A stretch of DNA of 64,000 nt from Blasia pusilla (taxonomy: Eukaryota > Marchantiophyta > Marchantiopsida > Blasiales), in contig CM114272.1 of the NCBI GenBank assembly GCA_050084515.1, forward strand, positions 49,600,001 to 49,664,000, given 5' to 3'. The translations under genes were made by a program, and so were the position numbers. The notes beneath the pieces are model-generated. The model was not told where the DNA came from, did no database searches, and saw nothing but the letters and a program-made list of their open reading frames with translations. Below, in pieces: positions 27,948 to 41,451 of the stretch. Positions within the stretch are counted from its first letter, which is position 1. The number at the start of each line of letters is the position of its first letter.

Positions 27948-28425
27948 CGGGTACATCACACAATGGGTGTGGTATCCAGGGTGTCATCGTAGCACTCCTC
28001 GCTACCTCGGGTTCCTCGACCGCCACGCCTGGTGCAAACGCTCGCTCCACGCGGTGATGGTGACGTGCTCATCTCGCCAATCGTTGAAGCTCTCGGCCGA
28101 GCCCCAGCGGCACCCTATCCTCCACGGAATGATGCGCTACCATAACACTCCTCTCCATAGAAATGTGAGGAACGGGAGTATCCTCTGCATGGACATGTCC
28201 CTCAATCAAATCACTAGGCCAAGTGATGGCACTGCTAAATGCTTCTAAGGTCGCCATCTCTCTTGGCCGTTGCTCGATCACTGCACTTGTGAATCGAACG
28301 GGTAATGAGCTAAGGCGCCCATCACGTGACTGCCATCCTAGTCTGTAGGACGCTGACTCCTCCCACTAATCCAGGGAAAACCCCATCGGGTATAACATCG
28401 CTCCACCAACCAAGACGTCGAGGAC

Positions 28426-28980
28426 TCAAAGATCGCATCGATCACTCACTATCGCCTTGGCGCGCACCACGGACTCATCTGTAGGATGTCCCGGGCGAAT
28501 CCTCACCACGACCTCCTCTCTGGTGATAGACTGTGTGGTACTCGCTCCACCCAAGGATGTCTGTATCCGAAATGGACAACACTCCACATCGGCTCTCGTC
28601 AAGCCCAATCCTCTGAATGACGCTTTCCCCAACATCAAGGGTTGCGCTCCTGAATCCAACAAGACGCGCTGCGGACTAAAAGCTCTACCTCCAGGACTCA
28701 CCAACTGGAAGACCTCTCCTCGGTTATCCAGCAACACAACACCAGGAGAAGCCATGGCATGCTCTATCGCGGGTCTAGAGGGCATCTCCGCCATCCTAGC
28801 AGCCGCAGCCTGCCATGAATCTGACGTGGACGGCCCGAGCATCCGCTCCAAGGGCATGTCCATCATCTCCTCTACAATCACCTCTGAACGTGATGCAGGA
28901 ACTCCAACTCCGCGCTCACATAGTGAAGCGGCCAGCCAAAAGCCTCGCGGGCGTACCCCCAACGTCACAACATCGAGCAA
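28426..28980 (-). pseudogene. Retroviral-type aspartic protease region of gypsy element
   Basis: The 184-codon frame contains QRVLLDSGAQPLMLGK, the Asp-Ser/Thr-Gly-Ala active-site motif of retroelement proteases. It is followed by LGLTRADVECCPFRIQTSLGG and REEVVVRIRPG, in line with the beta strands of the fold. The Asp-Ser-Gly triad is intact. The frame is closed off from Gag (29560..30594) by stops. Confidence 0.75.
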
Positions 28981-29559
28981 AGCAAATAAAGGAGTGCGGT
29001 ATACAACGGTGGCCGCCCCAACAACGTGCTCGACACATGCCCCTCCCGAGCATCAACAATAGGAGTAAATGCTTTCGCTTCTCCCATCGCCCTCGTGCTC
29101 GCACACCAACAACATTACCAACTCTCCGGGAACTTTGATGAGGACCCATCGATGGGGTCCTCATCGCTTCGACAACGTGAAAGACCGAGGAAGCCTAGTC
29201 GTCTTCCGGCTTCCCCTCGCTGTGGATCCAACTCTGCGGTTGCTCCACAAGCTGGGGCGGCCTCCATCTCGGGCAACCCCGCACATCCATCCAGATCCTC
29301 CGGATCTCTCTGGCTGCTCCATATGATGTCGATGCCACGGATCCGGCATCGGGTAACCTCAATGCCATAGCGCAACTGCTCCTCAGAGATCAGATTCGAG
29401 CAACCATCCCAACCTCACGTCTAGCATCTCCCTCGGCGCGTCTAGGTGGTGGTACTCTACCTCCTCCACGGGCGGCTCCACCACCCTGCCGGGCAACTCC
29501 AGCTCCTCGTTCCCCAACGGGACCACCTGGAGCACGATCTCTAGGTCCACCCGGACCGG

Positions 29560-30594
29560 CTACTTGCTCTGGTGCCCTCTCTCGCCCTCGGTCCGGACGT
29601 AACTCAGGATGTAAACTAAAACACTTGGCGCGTGTATGACCATACCTCTGACAATAGTCACACTGATAACCTCATGGTGCAAAGACCATCTCCTCCTCCA
29701 TGCCGAGGCACACGCCCATGACCCGACAAGTGCAATCGCTACCGATGATGGGCTCCACCACATGACCAACAAGTAATAGTAGGCGGCCGGCCGCCGAGCC
29801 GCATATGAAGGCGCAGGTCTCTGTGGCACGGCCTCCCGGTATCCTCCCTGAGCTCGTGGTGCCACAGTCGACCTATCTCGGAGTCCACGTTGGTGCACAG
29901 GTGGTGTAGACAATCGTGACTGCTCTCGCCCAGAACCCATGGTGGCTACGCTCTCCTCCGCCATGTTGCGCTCAATGTTCTCGGCGGTCCTAAAAACATC
30001 TCTCAACGTAGGGGAGGTGTTCATAAGAAGCACCCCCTCCCGCACCCGTGTCCGCAGGGTCCGATCCAGCATCGCGTACCATGACTGGATAGCCTGAGCC
30101 TTTGTCACCCCCTGAGTGACGTTGATCAACCGGCGCAAGCGAGTGTAAGCCTCACGCAAACTCTCACACGGGCGCCTCTGGAAGTCGTGGATGCTCCGCA
30201 ACTTCTCCGTCCGTACCCCCAAGTAGCTCGCCCTCAACTCAGCAAAGAACTCAACCACAGGGTTGAACGTGGGACAAACCCGACTAGACGGTGCAACTGC
30301 TCCCGTGCGAGTGACTCCTCCTAAAACGTCACTAGTGGAAGAGGCAATATCCTCTCTTGACTCCCCCTCCTCGTCTGGGAACGGCTCCATCCATGATACA
30401 TAATGTGGGTCATAGTAGAGCCTCCACGCCTCGATCTCACATGCATATCTCTGAGAGAACTCATGGTAATCGCCCATGGGCCCTCTAAATCTTTGGAACA
30501 TACCGTTCCATGTCAGTAAATGGGTTGAACTCTCTAGAGTTCTTGGCTCGGGAGTCGCACCAACTCCTAAACTCGCTATAAAATCGCAACTCAA
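29560..30594 (-). pseudogene. Gag-like protein of gypsy element, with zinc knuckle
   Basis: The 344-codon frame has a capsid-like block (LTWNGMFQRFRG, FFAELRASYLGVRTEKLRSI, RRPCESLREAYTRLRRL, VREGVLLMNTSPTLRDV). Near its end a frameshift hides a perfect CCHC zinc knuckle (CDYCQRYGHTRAKC) at 29621..29662, readable only in another frame. It is the first gene of the element read right to left. It starts about 1.86 kb from the 5' LTR. Confidence 0.75.
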
Positions 30595-32452
30595 TCGTGC
30601 CCCTCATCGCACTGAAAACCTACGCGGTCCTCTACCCCGGTCGTCCATCTCGTACGCCCAACTGGTAGGACCACTCACAACGTATGGCGATGTGCTCACA
30701 AACTCCTCTACACCATCCCCCTCGTCTGACGATGACACAGAAGGAGGTCGAGGTGGTCCCTCACGTGGAGACCCTTGGAACCTCGCGCCACTCCGCGTAA
30801 AACCTCTAGAGCTACTCTCGGGTTCACCACCTCGCCTCTCAAAGTCCCGAACGGACTCCGTGATGACCCTCGTGCCCCTCTCACCTGATCACTTTGAACC
30901 TCGTGAGGAATCCCTCAATCACTCATCCCAAACATGCGGCACTCCATCTACACTCTCTCTCCCCGAGACGTGTAACGTGCGGCAACACGCGGCGTGGTGC
31001 GGCAAATCGACCAGGCTATCATCTCATCGACAACCTACCCTCAACTCCGGACATCCCACACAGGTCTATGTCCCCTAAACCACATACATAAATGATGCTC
31101 TCAGCATCCACACACCCAATATCCCCAAATAAATCCCAGAATCCCTCACACGTGCAGGGTAAAGGACTAGAATGGGTAACGTGAACACATGTCGATGTCG
31201 CTCCTCAGCAACTGCAAATCTCGACCCCAACTCAATCGTGGAGGAAACTCCTCCAATCAGCAAGTCATACTCCTCCCGTACTGACGCTGCTCAAAACTCC
31301 TCGATAGATAGTGCGGTCCCAGCGGAATGGTGCGGCGTTGCAGGCGGCACGGAACGGCTACGAACGGCGCGGCCCTCAATGGTGGGATGCGGCACTCGGC
31401 GGCATACCCTCCTCAATAAAAAATAAACCCACACTCTGTTCCACAATGACGGTATGGCTCCGCGATCGAGACAGTGCGGTGCGGCCACGAGCGGCACGGC
31501 GCGGCAATCGGCGGCGCGTTGCGGCTGCGGGCGTCACGGCACGATACTCGATCGTCGTCGAGCGGCTACCAATCACAACATAGCAGCATGAAATCAAACA
31601 CCATAACCAGAGGTCATCTTCCATCACTGGTTGATCAAGAAACTGCGATGACGGTGGCGGCCGAAACAAAATATGTGGTGGCGACGCAAGTCAACGAATC
31701 AACGAACGTCGTGGAAGACCCTCCACTCCGTAATGGCGGCGATGGTACCCAAAGGGTGGACAATGGACGGTGGACCGTTGACAATGACGGTTGACCGCTG
31801 ATGGTGACGGTTGACCATCGACGGTGATGGTGATGGTTGACCATTGACCGTTGATGGTGACTATGATGGCGACGGCCGCCGCCGGTGTGGCGGCTGATTT
31901 AGGGTTTGCACAATTTAACCCTAAAAATCGCCTAACAATGGCAGCTTTACAAGATTGACCATAACTTTTTGCTCGCAATCCAAATTGCGCACTATTTGTT
32001 GCACAACGTGCACAACTTCACGTTCTACGCCAACATCAAAAAATATTTAGAATCGGACATTTTAGTAAAAACTGACGGGGACTGTCGTAAAGCCCAATGT
32101 CTCTTTCTCCTACACAAAATTTGGCAGCGCTCCCGCGCTGATTTCTCCCAAAAAAAATGTAACATATGTAAAAATACAAATCAGCAAGCTATATGGTGCT
32201 CCCGAGAGCACCAGCATGGGGCAACCTGCTCCCATACTCAATCCCTATCAAAAATTGGGCAGCGCTTCCGCGCGCCACTCTTCCACACGAAAAATTGGCA
32301 AATGCAAAGAATAATGAAAGCGGCCCTTGCTCCGGTGAGCACTCCCATGAGCCGCTGAACGGGGAACACGGTCCCCATCCTGCAGAAACAGCGAGTGACC
32401 AACGAGCTCCCCCATGAAGCTCTCTCACTCTCTCATTCTCTCATTCTCTCTT
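30595..32452 (-). other. Untranslated leader of the gypsy element with GC-rich simple repeats
   Basis: No coding domain is visible. 31300..31560 is rich in GCGGC units. 31750..31870 is a degenerate tandem series of GACGGTTGACC-like units. 32110..32300 holds two diverged copies of a block with 'ttggcagcgct'. A primer-binding site next to the LTR end at 32453 could not be matched to a tRNA. Confidence 0.5.
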
Positions 32453-32955
32453 TGTAAAGTAAGATCCAATCTCTCTCTACACCATCTCACACCATAGCTC
32501 TCAAAGGTGTGCACTCTCTTCATGTCAAACCAAACCCACTCTCCTAATGAGAGGCTTGGGTTACACTCATAAGGCAAGGGACCATAGCTCCGCCGCCTCA
32601 TTGCAAGAGGTTCAACAAAGAGAGAATGAGCTCTCTCTCCTTGAGGTATACCCCTCCCTTCTCCCAAGCTCTCTCCATGGTAACCTATTATCCCAAGTCA
32701 CCTCCTTGGCTCTTGACCTGATGTAGGAGGTCAAGGGCCACTTACCAAAAATAGTAAGTCTATCATATACTTAAAATGGTATTTACCTGAAATAGTAAGT
32801 TCCTCAATATGGCTCCAAATGAGCCGAAACGAAAGGGAAACCTGCTATCTCAGGTTTCAAGGGCCCTCAGGTCACCTCGACCCATCGGGCGTGTCCTCCA
32901 CTACTCATGAAGGCGCTCTATTAGATCTCACCGATCTATCCTAAAAGACGTGACA
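32453..32955 (-). mobile_element. 5' LTR of the large Ty3/gypsy element
   Basis: Read on the minus strand it begins TGTCACGTC and ends CTTACTTTACA, the TG...CA ends of an LTR, 503 bp. It closely matches 22651..23126, with few substitutions and some short indels. Unlike the other copies it lacks the 127-bp flanking repeats on both sides. Together with the LTR at 22524..23255 it bounds an element of about 10.4 kb. Confidence 0.75.
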
Positions 32956-34958
32956 AGACGCTTAACTGCTGAGTTCTTAACTATGCGAGTGTACACACTG
33001 GTGTAGCTCATTTGGTATTGTTCGGAGATGTGTTAGGCACTTTATGCATCTCAGGTTTTTGGTTGATGTACCTCTAGCGCATAGTACAGTGTAGCCTCTC
33101 CATGCAGGTGATATTTTCAGGTGCTGCGAGTCCGACTAGCACGTCATCGACCCACGGCGGAGTAGCTATTACGTTAGAATTGTGTGGTGGGTTCTGTGGA
33201 TTTAGGGGGCGCCACGTTTGGTGGATTGTGTTACCTTGATTTCCATTTGGGATTGGAGGGTTGTCGTTGGACTTCCTGTGTTTGGATCCCCTCCATCGTT
33301 GCTTCTTGCTTGCGCGCCCATTGTTAGGGTTGACGCTGATTTCCAGAGTAGTGTTACTCCTGTGTGCTGCCGGTAGTGAGGCTTGAGTGATGACCAGTAG
33401 ACCGTGGGAGGCTTCTAGTGGTGATGACAGATTAGGTTGCCTACACCCATAGCTAGTAGAGCTAGAATAGTATAGCGACATCGACGTCACTTGGTTACTT
33501 TTATGTTTGTCACCACTATTCAAAGCATGGGGACCAAACATCTCAAAATATGTACATTAATCCTGCTTACATATGCAATATCTTGGTTGTTAATCCTCTT
33601 TATTCACAACTAAATCTCCCTTTTTGATTCTCGGATAGGTATTGAGAATTTGAAATGGAACATAATGCATTCCACAAGAGGTTTTTCAAATTAAGCTAGT
33701 TCCCTTATTGACTGCCCTCTTGTTAAATGGAATATTTAGCATCCCACTCTAGCCGATCCCAATTTTCTTTACATGTAGGTAAGAAAAGTTCTCCTAGTGA
33801 ATTTATGCGTCAATGAATTATACTCACATTACATATTTTTGGTTGAGCTACCTTATCCTACACATGGGCTTAATGTCTTACCCTCATCACATGTGGAGTT
33901 CATTTTTAAGGCATCATAAGACAAAAGGCCAACTTACCCATAGCATGGCAACCGGTTCATGTAATGTAGAGCTTCATGTCCTTCAAGATGTACAATATTC
34001 ACTATAAGTGAAGAAGCTCTTCACTCACAGTGGATATTGTACAAGGGGATGCCCTAGTTGATTGTGCTCTTTTGTTTCACAATAGACTTAAGATATTATT
34101 CCCTAACTACCTACATGGTGGTATGCAATTCCTTGGTCGCATAACCAACTAACTTATCACGTATGAATTACAAGGCCAGGGTAGTTTACACTCTCACATT
34201 ATTCTTGGATTAACAAAGAGGATGTTGACTGAATTACCTCTAAGAGTTTATGCTATATCCCTTGCTTGCCAAGAAACGATTCCATAAGAACTGATCGAGT
34301 ATCCTTCAGCACTAAGTCACCACTAAATAGATGCACATTTGTAAGCAAGATGTATGCATAATAAGAGCATAAAAGGACCACCCACCATGATATTGTATGG
34401 GTTTCCTTGCTTTATCGAACTAAAATATGAAGCAAACTATAGATCCAAAGACACTCAAATGGGACTACATTATAATGTGATATCTTATCACCCAGATATA
34501 TTAGTTCCATAGGGGGCCCATATGAAGCTACAACGCTTTATTAATGTGCAATGATCTTTATATTTACTTAAGTATGCACTAAATTGTGAACCCCAAGGGG
34601 CGTTGAACATCACCATAGAGTGTGCAAGGTGCCTAGGTCTTCACGGTCTAGATAAGATCAGGTTGAGGCTTATATTTGGACTTGTAATGAGCCTCAACGG
34701 AGCCAAATATCATCAATGTTCAATGGAAGAAACATAAACAGCCTTGAAAGTTCCAAAAATATATATTTCATCCCGTGCATTAGTGGAATGAGGTTTTTTT
34801 GTAAGACATTCAAATCTAAGTTAGACATTTTGAGTGTTGTATCGATTGAAAGGTCTTACTTACATGAATGTATCTATAGAGGTATACTTAAGACTTCATG
34901 CAAGTCTTTTGATGAAATTAAGAGTCGCGCGGTATTGAACCTATGGAGCGTGGTTAAT
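32956..34958. other. Intergenic with one unrecognised open frame and a hairpin
   Basis: A 155-codon minus frame at 33074..33541 (start MFGPHALNSGDK, rich in Ser, Asn and Pro) has no domain I recognise and could be an old element fragment. An imperfect 53-bp palindrome lies at 33990..34042. The rest is AT-rich with only short frames. Confidence 0.45.
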
Positions 34959-36231
34959 TGTGATATCTGAAATTTTGTAAATTTGAGGATATACACATTT
35001 TTGTATCAAAAAGAGAATAGAAGTCTTCAGGAATGAAGATTGAAGACTATATGAAGTAAAGTTTGTATATATAAGGAGTTCTTGAATATTATTTTGGTGT
35101 AATGAAAGGATAAAGAGTGTTGGAATGAATTATGAAGCTCTTAGGATAAGGCAGAGAGGTGGAACATCAAGGACTTGCCTTGGAGTTGAGGGAAATAAGT
35201 TAACAAAGTATGAACACCAAGAGCAAAGCTTGGCAGAAACAACAAAGCCCGACGAGGAACTTGTTAATGAAGTACTTCTCTCTTTAGTGAAGCACCAAGA
35301 CAAAGCAACAATACTTTGCGCATGAATGAATAACGAAGCACTTGGAACAAGAGAAAAGAGCGAAGTGCTTCGTCAATTAAGGAGGAGGAAGAGATCCCGA
35401 CTTCGCATTGAAGAGAAGATTGTCCACGATTTCAAGCGGCACACCGTTAGAGTAGTTAGGCTAGGAAGAGGCGTGAATTTTCAGAGCAGATAGGAAGGTA
35501 GAATAGTTACAACAAGCGGATTCCTAGGGATCATAGGAAAAGTTAAGAGAACCGTAGATTAAAGTAGTGAAAAGATCCTAAGTGGTGTCTAATCTAAAGA
35601 AGCGCTTCATATCTTTATTACTGACGTCGTTCAAGAGACTATTTAAAGATTATCAAAGGAGTCTTTAGCATCATTCTATTGCGACGTCCTTATGATGTTG
35701 GAATGATCTGAGCTAGAGAGTAGTGCCCTCTTGCGCTTGTAAACACTTTACAGCCTTTCTATTCTTGATGGAATAGCACAAATCTGATATCTTCATTTTG
35801 ATGTGCGGTGTATCTGTCTAGAGATCTTATTCGATCTGGGGAGTGAGAATTGATTATTCTTTCACTTGAAGAATAATCACTTGCGAGATGTAGGAAATCT
35901 GTTTGACGGAGAGTAGCCTGCCAAGACGGATTCAATTCCGAGAGTAGGAGAAAGCCATTGAGCAATTGAGATGGTTCTTGTGTGTAAGGAAGCATCTGCC
36001 ACATGGTTCATTCTATACGACTTGAGAGAACTGAAGAAAGGAAATCTTGGTACTTATGAGAAGGAGAATAATCTGATGAATGTTTGAATCTCTTTTGTAT
36101 AAACATAACTATCACTCTTACATAAACAACATACCTTAAAGCTCTTTTCTCGGATAATAATGATCTTCTTGGGGATCGAACTTCATAAATACTCCCAAAA
36201 CGATTACCTCATAGTATCCTTGTACATTACA
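34959..36231 (+). mobile_element. Solo LTR with 5-bp target duplication
   Basis: The sequence starts TGTGATATC and ends ATTACA. It is flanked by TTAAT on both sides (34954..34958 and 36232..36236). A related copy is at 40209..41434, sharing the blocks around 'aaggcagagagrtgga', 'ggattcctagggatcatagg' and 'ttcttggggatcgaactt'. No internal region is present, so this is a solo LTR left by recombination. Confidence 0.75.
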
Positions 36232-37159
36232 TTAATGCCGGAGAAGTTGTTTCCAAAGTATTGGATGTTATTGGTCCTCACATGCAATTTCACATAACCT
36301 TGTCCTTGTTTGTTGCATATCAAGATGAACAGCCTTTAAGGCCCATTACTTTATCAATTGAGCCACCCAAAGAAGATATGCCATTACCCTATAGTGCTCT
36401 AAATACAAAGCAATTATACCTTTTTCTTAAAATTAGCATGATGTCATCTGATATAATAATGATCATAGGGGGGGCTGGTATTCTGGCAGGAGAGAGTAAG
36501 AGAGGAGAGGAAGAGAGGAAGAGAGGAGAGTCTCTCTTAAAAAAAAAGGGCCAAATCCGCCTCCTCTCTTCAAAACTTTTTGACATATTTGAAATTTTTG
36601 TTTGCTTTCAAATTCATGAAATCTTTAGAAGAGAGTAGGTAGTGGTCCACATTCAGGCCTAAAGAAACCTCCTTTTTCCAGGGGGCGAAAAAAAAGTAGA
36701 CATCATAAGACCACTACAAACATTTTTCCATCACTCTCCATGTGAGCCTAAGTTTATTAACATTACCTGTCTCGGTCTACAATAAGCAATGCCCATGGGT
36801 ATTTTTGTTGGAGGACCACCCGGATGCGCATCGGTACGATGCCAACCTCTATTTTTGCAAGGATTTTGCCTGCATCATGGCCTCCCCTGAATTGCCCCAT
36901 AACCAACTTTATGTTGGTTATGAATGGTGTCTGCTCAAGACCAACTTTGTGAAATGTGAACACATGAGAGGATAATTGAACCAAAAGATTGTTAGTTGTC
37001 TGGAGTAAAGAGGAACTGATGTCCCTTCATTAAGATCCTAAAGCTGAGAAACCGAGAAGCTGCACCCCTCCCAACCCGTAAGAAAGCTCACCATAAGAAA
37101 GGAAATATTTTTAGAAGTGATTTTCTTCCACCCTGCACCCACGATAATCTAACAGGTTG

Positions 37160-38300
37160 GGAATCCGAAATGGCAATCCGACAGGTAGTAGGAATCCTGC
37201 ACATCTTAGACAAGAAAAGAAGCCTACAATTGGTTTGACGAATGTAGGGGAACGAGGCAAAAGTTAAGAAGCCTGCCACAATGCGTCAGAAGTTGGTCTC
37301 ACAGAGAAAGAGTCCAATCACTCAAGCAGCCAACCTGTCGGAATCTGACAGCTTGCTTGGAAATGGTTAAAAAGTTGCAGTGGGTAAAAGCTCAAAGTTG
37401 CAACCCGTCGGAATCATACGGGTTGCAAAATTGTAATTCCGAGTAGCTAAAATAACACAATGCACTAGTCCCAAAAAAATTTCCAGCAAACTTTTACAAA
37501 CACCATTGTCAGTTGAAAAAATCTTGACCTTTATTACCTCCAAAGGAGCCTCCGAAATGTATATTTGACCTAGTCTATGATTTCTTCAGCCTCATCATCT
37601 ACAAATTTACTCCTAACTCTCCTCGGTGACAGTACAAAAGGAATGTCCTGGGATACAAGTGGCTCCTCTGGCCGATTGTAGACGGGGATCGAAAATGTTG
37701 GCGAATTTGAGAGCCTTGGCCCCCCCCTAGGTACGCCATAACGGTCCCATGTAACCTGATTTGAGTCCCACCCCCTTCCTCGGCAGTATACCTTGTACGC
37801 TCTGCAATGTGACACCCATCCAGTATCAATATGTGCTCCATCCTTGGTAATACCATTATGGCAATTGCACAGGTAGTAGGAATCCAACACGTCTGAGAGA
37901 AGAAAAGAAGCCTACGCCTGCCTTTACGAGTTGAGGGGAAGGTGCCAAGGGAAGAAGCCCGCCAGATTGCCTCTCAAGTTGGACCAACAGGGAAAGAGTC
38001 CGATCAGGCAACCTGTCGGAATCCAAGAGGTTGCCTGGAAGTGGTAAAAAGATGTTGTCGTCAAAAAGTGAAAAGTTGCAAGCAGGAGAAATCCGACGGG
38101 TTGCAAAATAGAAGTCCGCGGAGTACATAGACGATCACATTCGAAAAGACATAAAAAATGTTCAACAAACTTTTACAAGCACCACCATCGTTCGAAAAAA
38201 TCATCTCCTTTATATCATCCGAAAAAAGCTCGGAAGTGTACATTTGATCTATTTTATGAAATCTTTTGCCTCATCATCAAATAACTCCCTACTCCAAACG
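37160..38300. repeat. Direct duplication of about 440 bp at the MULE-like element's left part
   Basis: 37160..37618 and 37865..38300 are diverged direct copies that share many blocks, such as 'aggtagtaggaatcc', 'aaacttttacaa' and 'cctcatcat'. Each carries one or two of the element's palindromes. Both copies include the codons for an acidic DDEA end (VDDEAEEIID in the left copy), so the 3' end of the methyltransferase gene appears to have been duplicated. Confidence 0.65.
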
Positions 38301-38961
38301 CTGTAGTCAAGCTGGGTCCTTGAGTTCTTTAAACTCACTCGTCATCGTCCGAGAGCTCTTGCAAAATTACTTTCGGCCTTGCCCTCCCGATTTTCGGAAT
38401 CGTTGGAAGTGACGATGGAGTCACTACCAATGGTGGGTCTGGAACCGGAGCTCTCGGCTTTGGTGGAGAGTTGTACGCCCCAACGAGCCCTTCGTATTGT
38501 GCCTTTGCCTCCTTGCAAAGGTCAAACAGTTCCTGCCTTCCCTCGAGGCAGAGAATGTTCCTGCCACTCTGCCAGGCGCCTTTGATACTTGCCCCTGAAA
38601 GTCCTAACACTAAGTCAAACACCAAGTCACCCGGACTTGAGCAGAGCTCGATGAGGATTTGCATCAGGGTTGGCAACTTTTCCCTTCCTCCCAGAAGTGG
38701 GGTACCGTCTTGCATGTAAATTCCCAGGGGGGAATTGTACAAACTATCTAAGCTGTACTCATCTGAGCATGGATCCACAGGATCCTAGATCTTGAACACC
38801 TAGAAATTGTGCTCGGGCCGAACGAAGCAATAAACGTAGGAGTGGTCCATCTGTAAAGAAGCACGTTGGAAACAATGTCAGCAACTTGGCATAATGTGCA
38901 ACACGTCACCAAAGAACTCGGCTTGACCCTAGATAACTTTTTTCAATTACTAACTTTGGAT

Positions 38962-39268
38962 CAACCTGTCGGAGTCCGACGAGTTGTTTTGTCCCTGACC
39001 AACCCGTCGGAAGGCGACGGGTTGCTGGCCTAGAGCAGCCCATGCTCGGCTGAGAGCAACGTGTCGCTTTCCGACGAGTTGCAACTTTCCGGAAACATAG
39101 GGAAAAACCAAAAGCAACTCCAACCCGTCGGGTTCCGACGGGTTGCAAGTACACCACGGTTTTCCATGTGTTTCTGGGAAAGATGCAACCCGTAAAAAAC
39201 CGACGGGTTGCTCTTAGCCGAGCATGGGCTGCTCTAAGCCAGCAACCCGTCGCCTTTTGACGGGTTGC
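38962..39268. repeat. Six copies of 26-bp palindrome CAACCCGTCGG-nnnn-CGACGGGTTGC
   Basis: Copies start at about 38962, 39000, 39058, 39121, 39186 and 39243. Each pairs an arm close to CAACCCGTCGG with its inverse across 3-4 bases. They lie between two coding parts of the methyltransferase gene, in what is most likely an intron. Confidence 0.9.
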
Positions 39269-40208
39269 TCACAGACAAAAATAACGGAGATATACTATAT
39301 GAAATTCACACGCATTGAGCCTTACCCGAATTTGAAAATATATTTGAGATTTTACTACAAGAATTGAGCCTTACCCGAATCTGACTCGTCACGGATCGGA
39401 GTGGGTACTCATTTTTTATGATCCACGATTGCGCCGTCCTCCACTTTAGCGACCTCTTGACGCACTGGAGGTTGAAGAGCTCGTCCTCGCTCCCTCCAAA
39501 TCAACACTAAGAAGCGACCCTGTCACTCGGATAGGCGTCGCAAAGGAGAACAATAGCGATTTGGTCATAAGAGAGCAAAGACATTCGATCGGTACCCGTC
39601 CGATGGATTTCGCCCACGCGATCGCAACCCGAGGGCAGATCAGCGATCAAGAGATCCACCGCAACCTCTTTGACCACTCCATTCACCGTCCACGCAGCGT
39701 GCCCGTTTCGTTGGAGCTTTCGTCCCAGCGTTGTCAATTTATCAATGGCTGGTGTCGACGCTTGAGAATTGAAGCTTTTCAGCTCATCCAGTAAAGGAGT
39801 GAACTAAAGGAGGACGCTTGTCAGGGTCGTTGTTTGTCTGTGTCTTCCCAAGGATGATGGACTGTATTCTCCTTGGGACAACACTGGCAGCTCTCGCTTC
39901 CGCTTCTCTCGAGTCTGCGGACGGCTTGTCGGGGTCTCTATGACCTCAGACTCTGGTAGGGTTTTTTTTGTCGAGGACCTGGTCCGACCCTCTCTCCCCA
40001 CTCGCCCGGATGATTCCGCCTCTGGCCTTGAATCTTCAGCCTCTCTTTGGGAAGACTCGGAATTTTTCCCTCCCCTCGCCTTGCCTTTGAGACCCGCTGT
40101 GGATTTGTCTTTGGCTATGCGGACCTTGGAAGCCAACTCAGCTGTCTCGTGGGCTTGCTTTTCCGCATTAAGTCTTCAGGCTGCACAAAATTGGGGATGT
40201 CGTCTTGT

Positions 40209-41434
40209 TGTGATACCCACAATTTTGTACTCTTGAAGAATATATCTTTTTATTCAACGAAGACTCTTGTATATTATGATTTTGATTATGATAAGTTATT
40301 ATTATGAGGAAGAATGAGTGAATCACAAAGCTCCTGGGACAAGGCAGAGAGATGGAAGATCAAGGATTTGCCTTAGAGGAGAGGAAAACGCAATAACGAA
40401 GTCTCAAGACTCAGAACGAAGCTAAACAAAGCTTAACGAAGCTCAACGAAGATGTACAAAGCTCTGTCTTTGAAGTGCTCCGCTACATAACGAAGCATCA
40501 CGAAGAAAAGAAGAAAGAAGTACTTTGCTCTTGCACGAAGTACGAAGCACCAGAAATAAGAACAAAGCATGGAGTACTTCGTCCTCATGAAGTCCAGCGA
40601 AGCGAAGCTAAGAAGGACTATGATTTCAAGCGACACATAGTTAGAACAGTTAGACTAGGAAAAGGGCGCGACCCTTTATATCAAATTGGTAGTTAGGACA
40701 GTTTTGTACTGCGGATTCACAGGGATCATAGGAAAAGCTAAGAAAACCATAGATCTAGGTAGTTAGAAATAGTGAAGAGACACTAGCTTCATCAAGAACG
40801 TTTCGAATCTTTGGATCACTTCCATTCCAGCGAATATTTAAGAAGCAAAGCATAAGCCATAATCATCATTCTCTTACAAAGTCCTTATGTTGTAGGAATG
40901 GTCCGAGCAAGAGAGTAGTACCCTCTCGCGCTTGTATACACTTTGAAGCTTTCTCGTTCTTGATGGAGTAGTAAAGCAATCATTCATTCATTCTGATGTG
41001 CGATGCTTATATCGGAGTATTCTTTTTGGGTTTGCAGAATAAGGAGTGAATCAGGCGAACCTTTCTCATCAGTGAAATAATCAACATGAGTTGTAGGAAA
41101 TCTGTTTGACAGAGAGTAACCTGCCGAGACGGATTGAGTTCCGAAAGTAAGAGAAGCCAACTTTTGTGTTGAGATCTCTGTGAGGTTTCTTGATGTCGAG
41201 AGGAAAATCTACCTGAACATGCTGTCAATTCCACTAGAGAGAATCGAGAAAAGATCCTTTAATACTAAGAAAGATCACAAGATATTGATAAGACATTGAA
41301 TATAACTCACACACATTTAAATACAACTATTACAGCAAAATTGTAATTTCGAACTCTCTTTTCATCAAACAATGATCCTCTTGGGGATCGAACTTATTAA
41401 AACGACTGTAAAATAAAAACACTTGTATATTACA
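40209..41434 (+). mobile_element. LTR copy inserted in the methyltransferase gene intron
   Basis: Starts TGTGATACCC and ends TATTACA; related to the solo LTR at 34959..36231 over its full length. It lies about 30 bp upstream of a likely splice acceptor of the methyltransferase gene. It is followed 17 bp later by a whole tRNA-Asp-like sequence in the position of a primer-binding site. No target duplication is evident, so it may be the 5' part of a truncated element rather than a solo LTR. Confidence 0.65.
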
Positions 41435-41451
41435 TATAGCAAGAAACTTTT

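Noticed and set aside
27668-28248. Plus-strand open frames overlapping the methyltransferase region
   Set aside because: They are shadows of the minus-strand gypsy coding sequence and show no domain.
37570-37890. Independent gene starting MLDSYYLCNC
   Set aside because: It fits better as a duplicated 3' part of the element's methyltransferase gene than as a separate gene.
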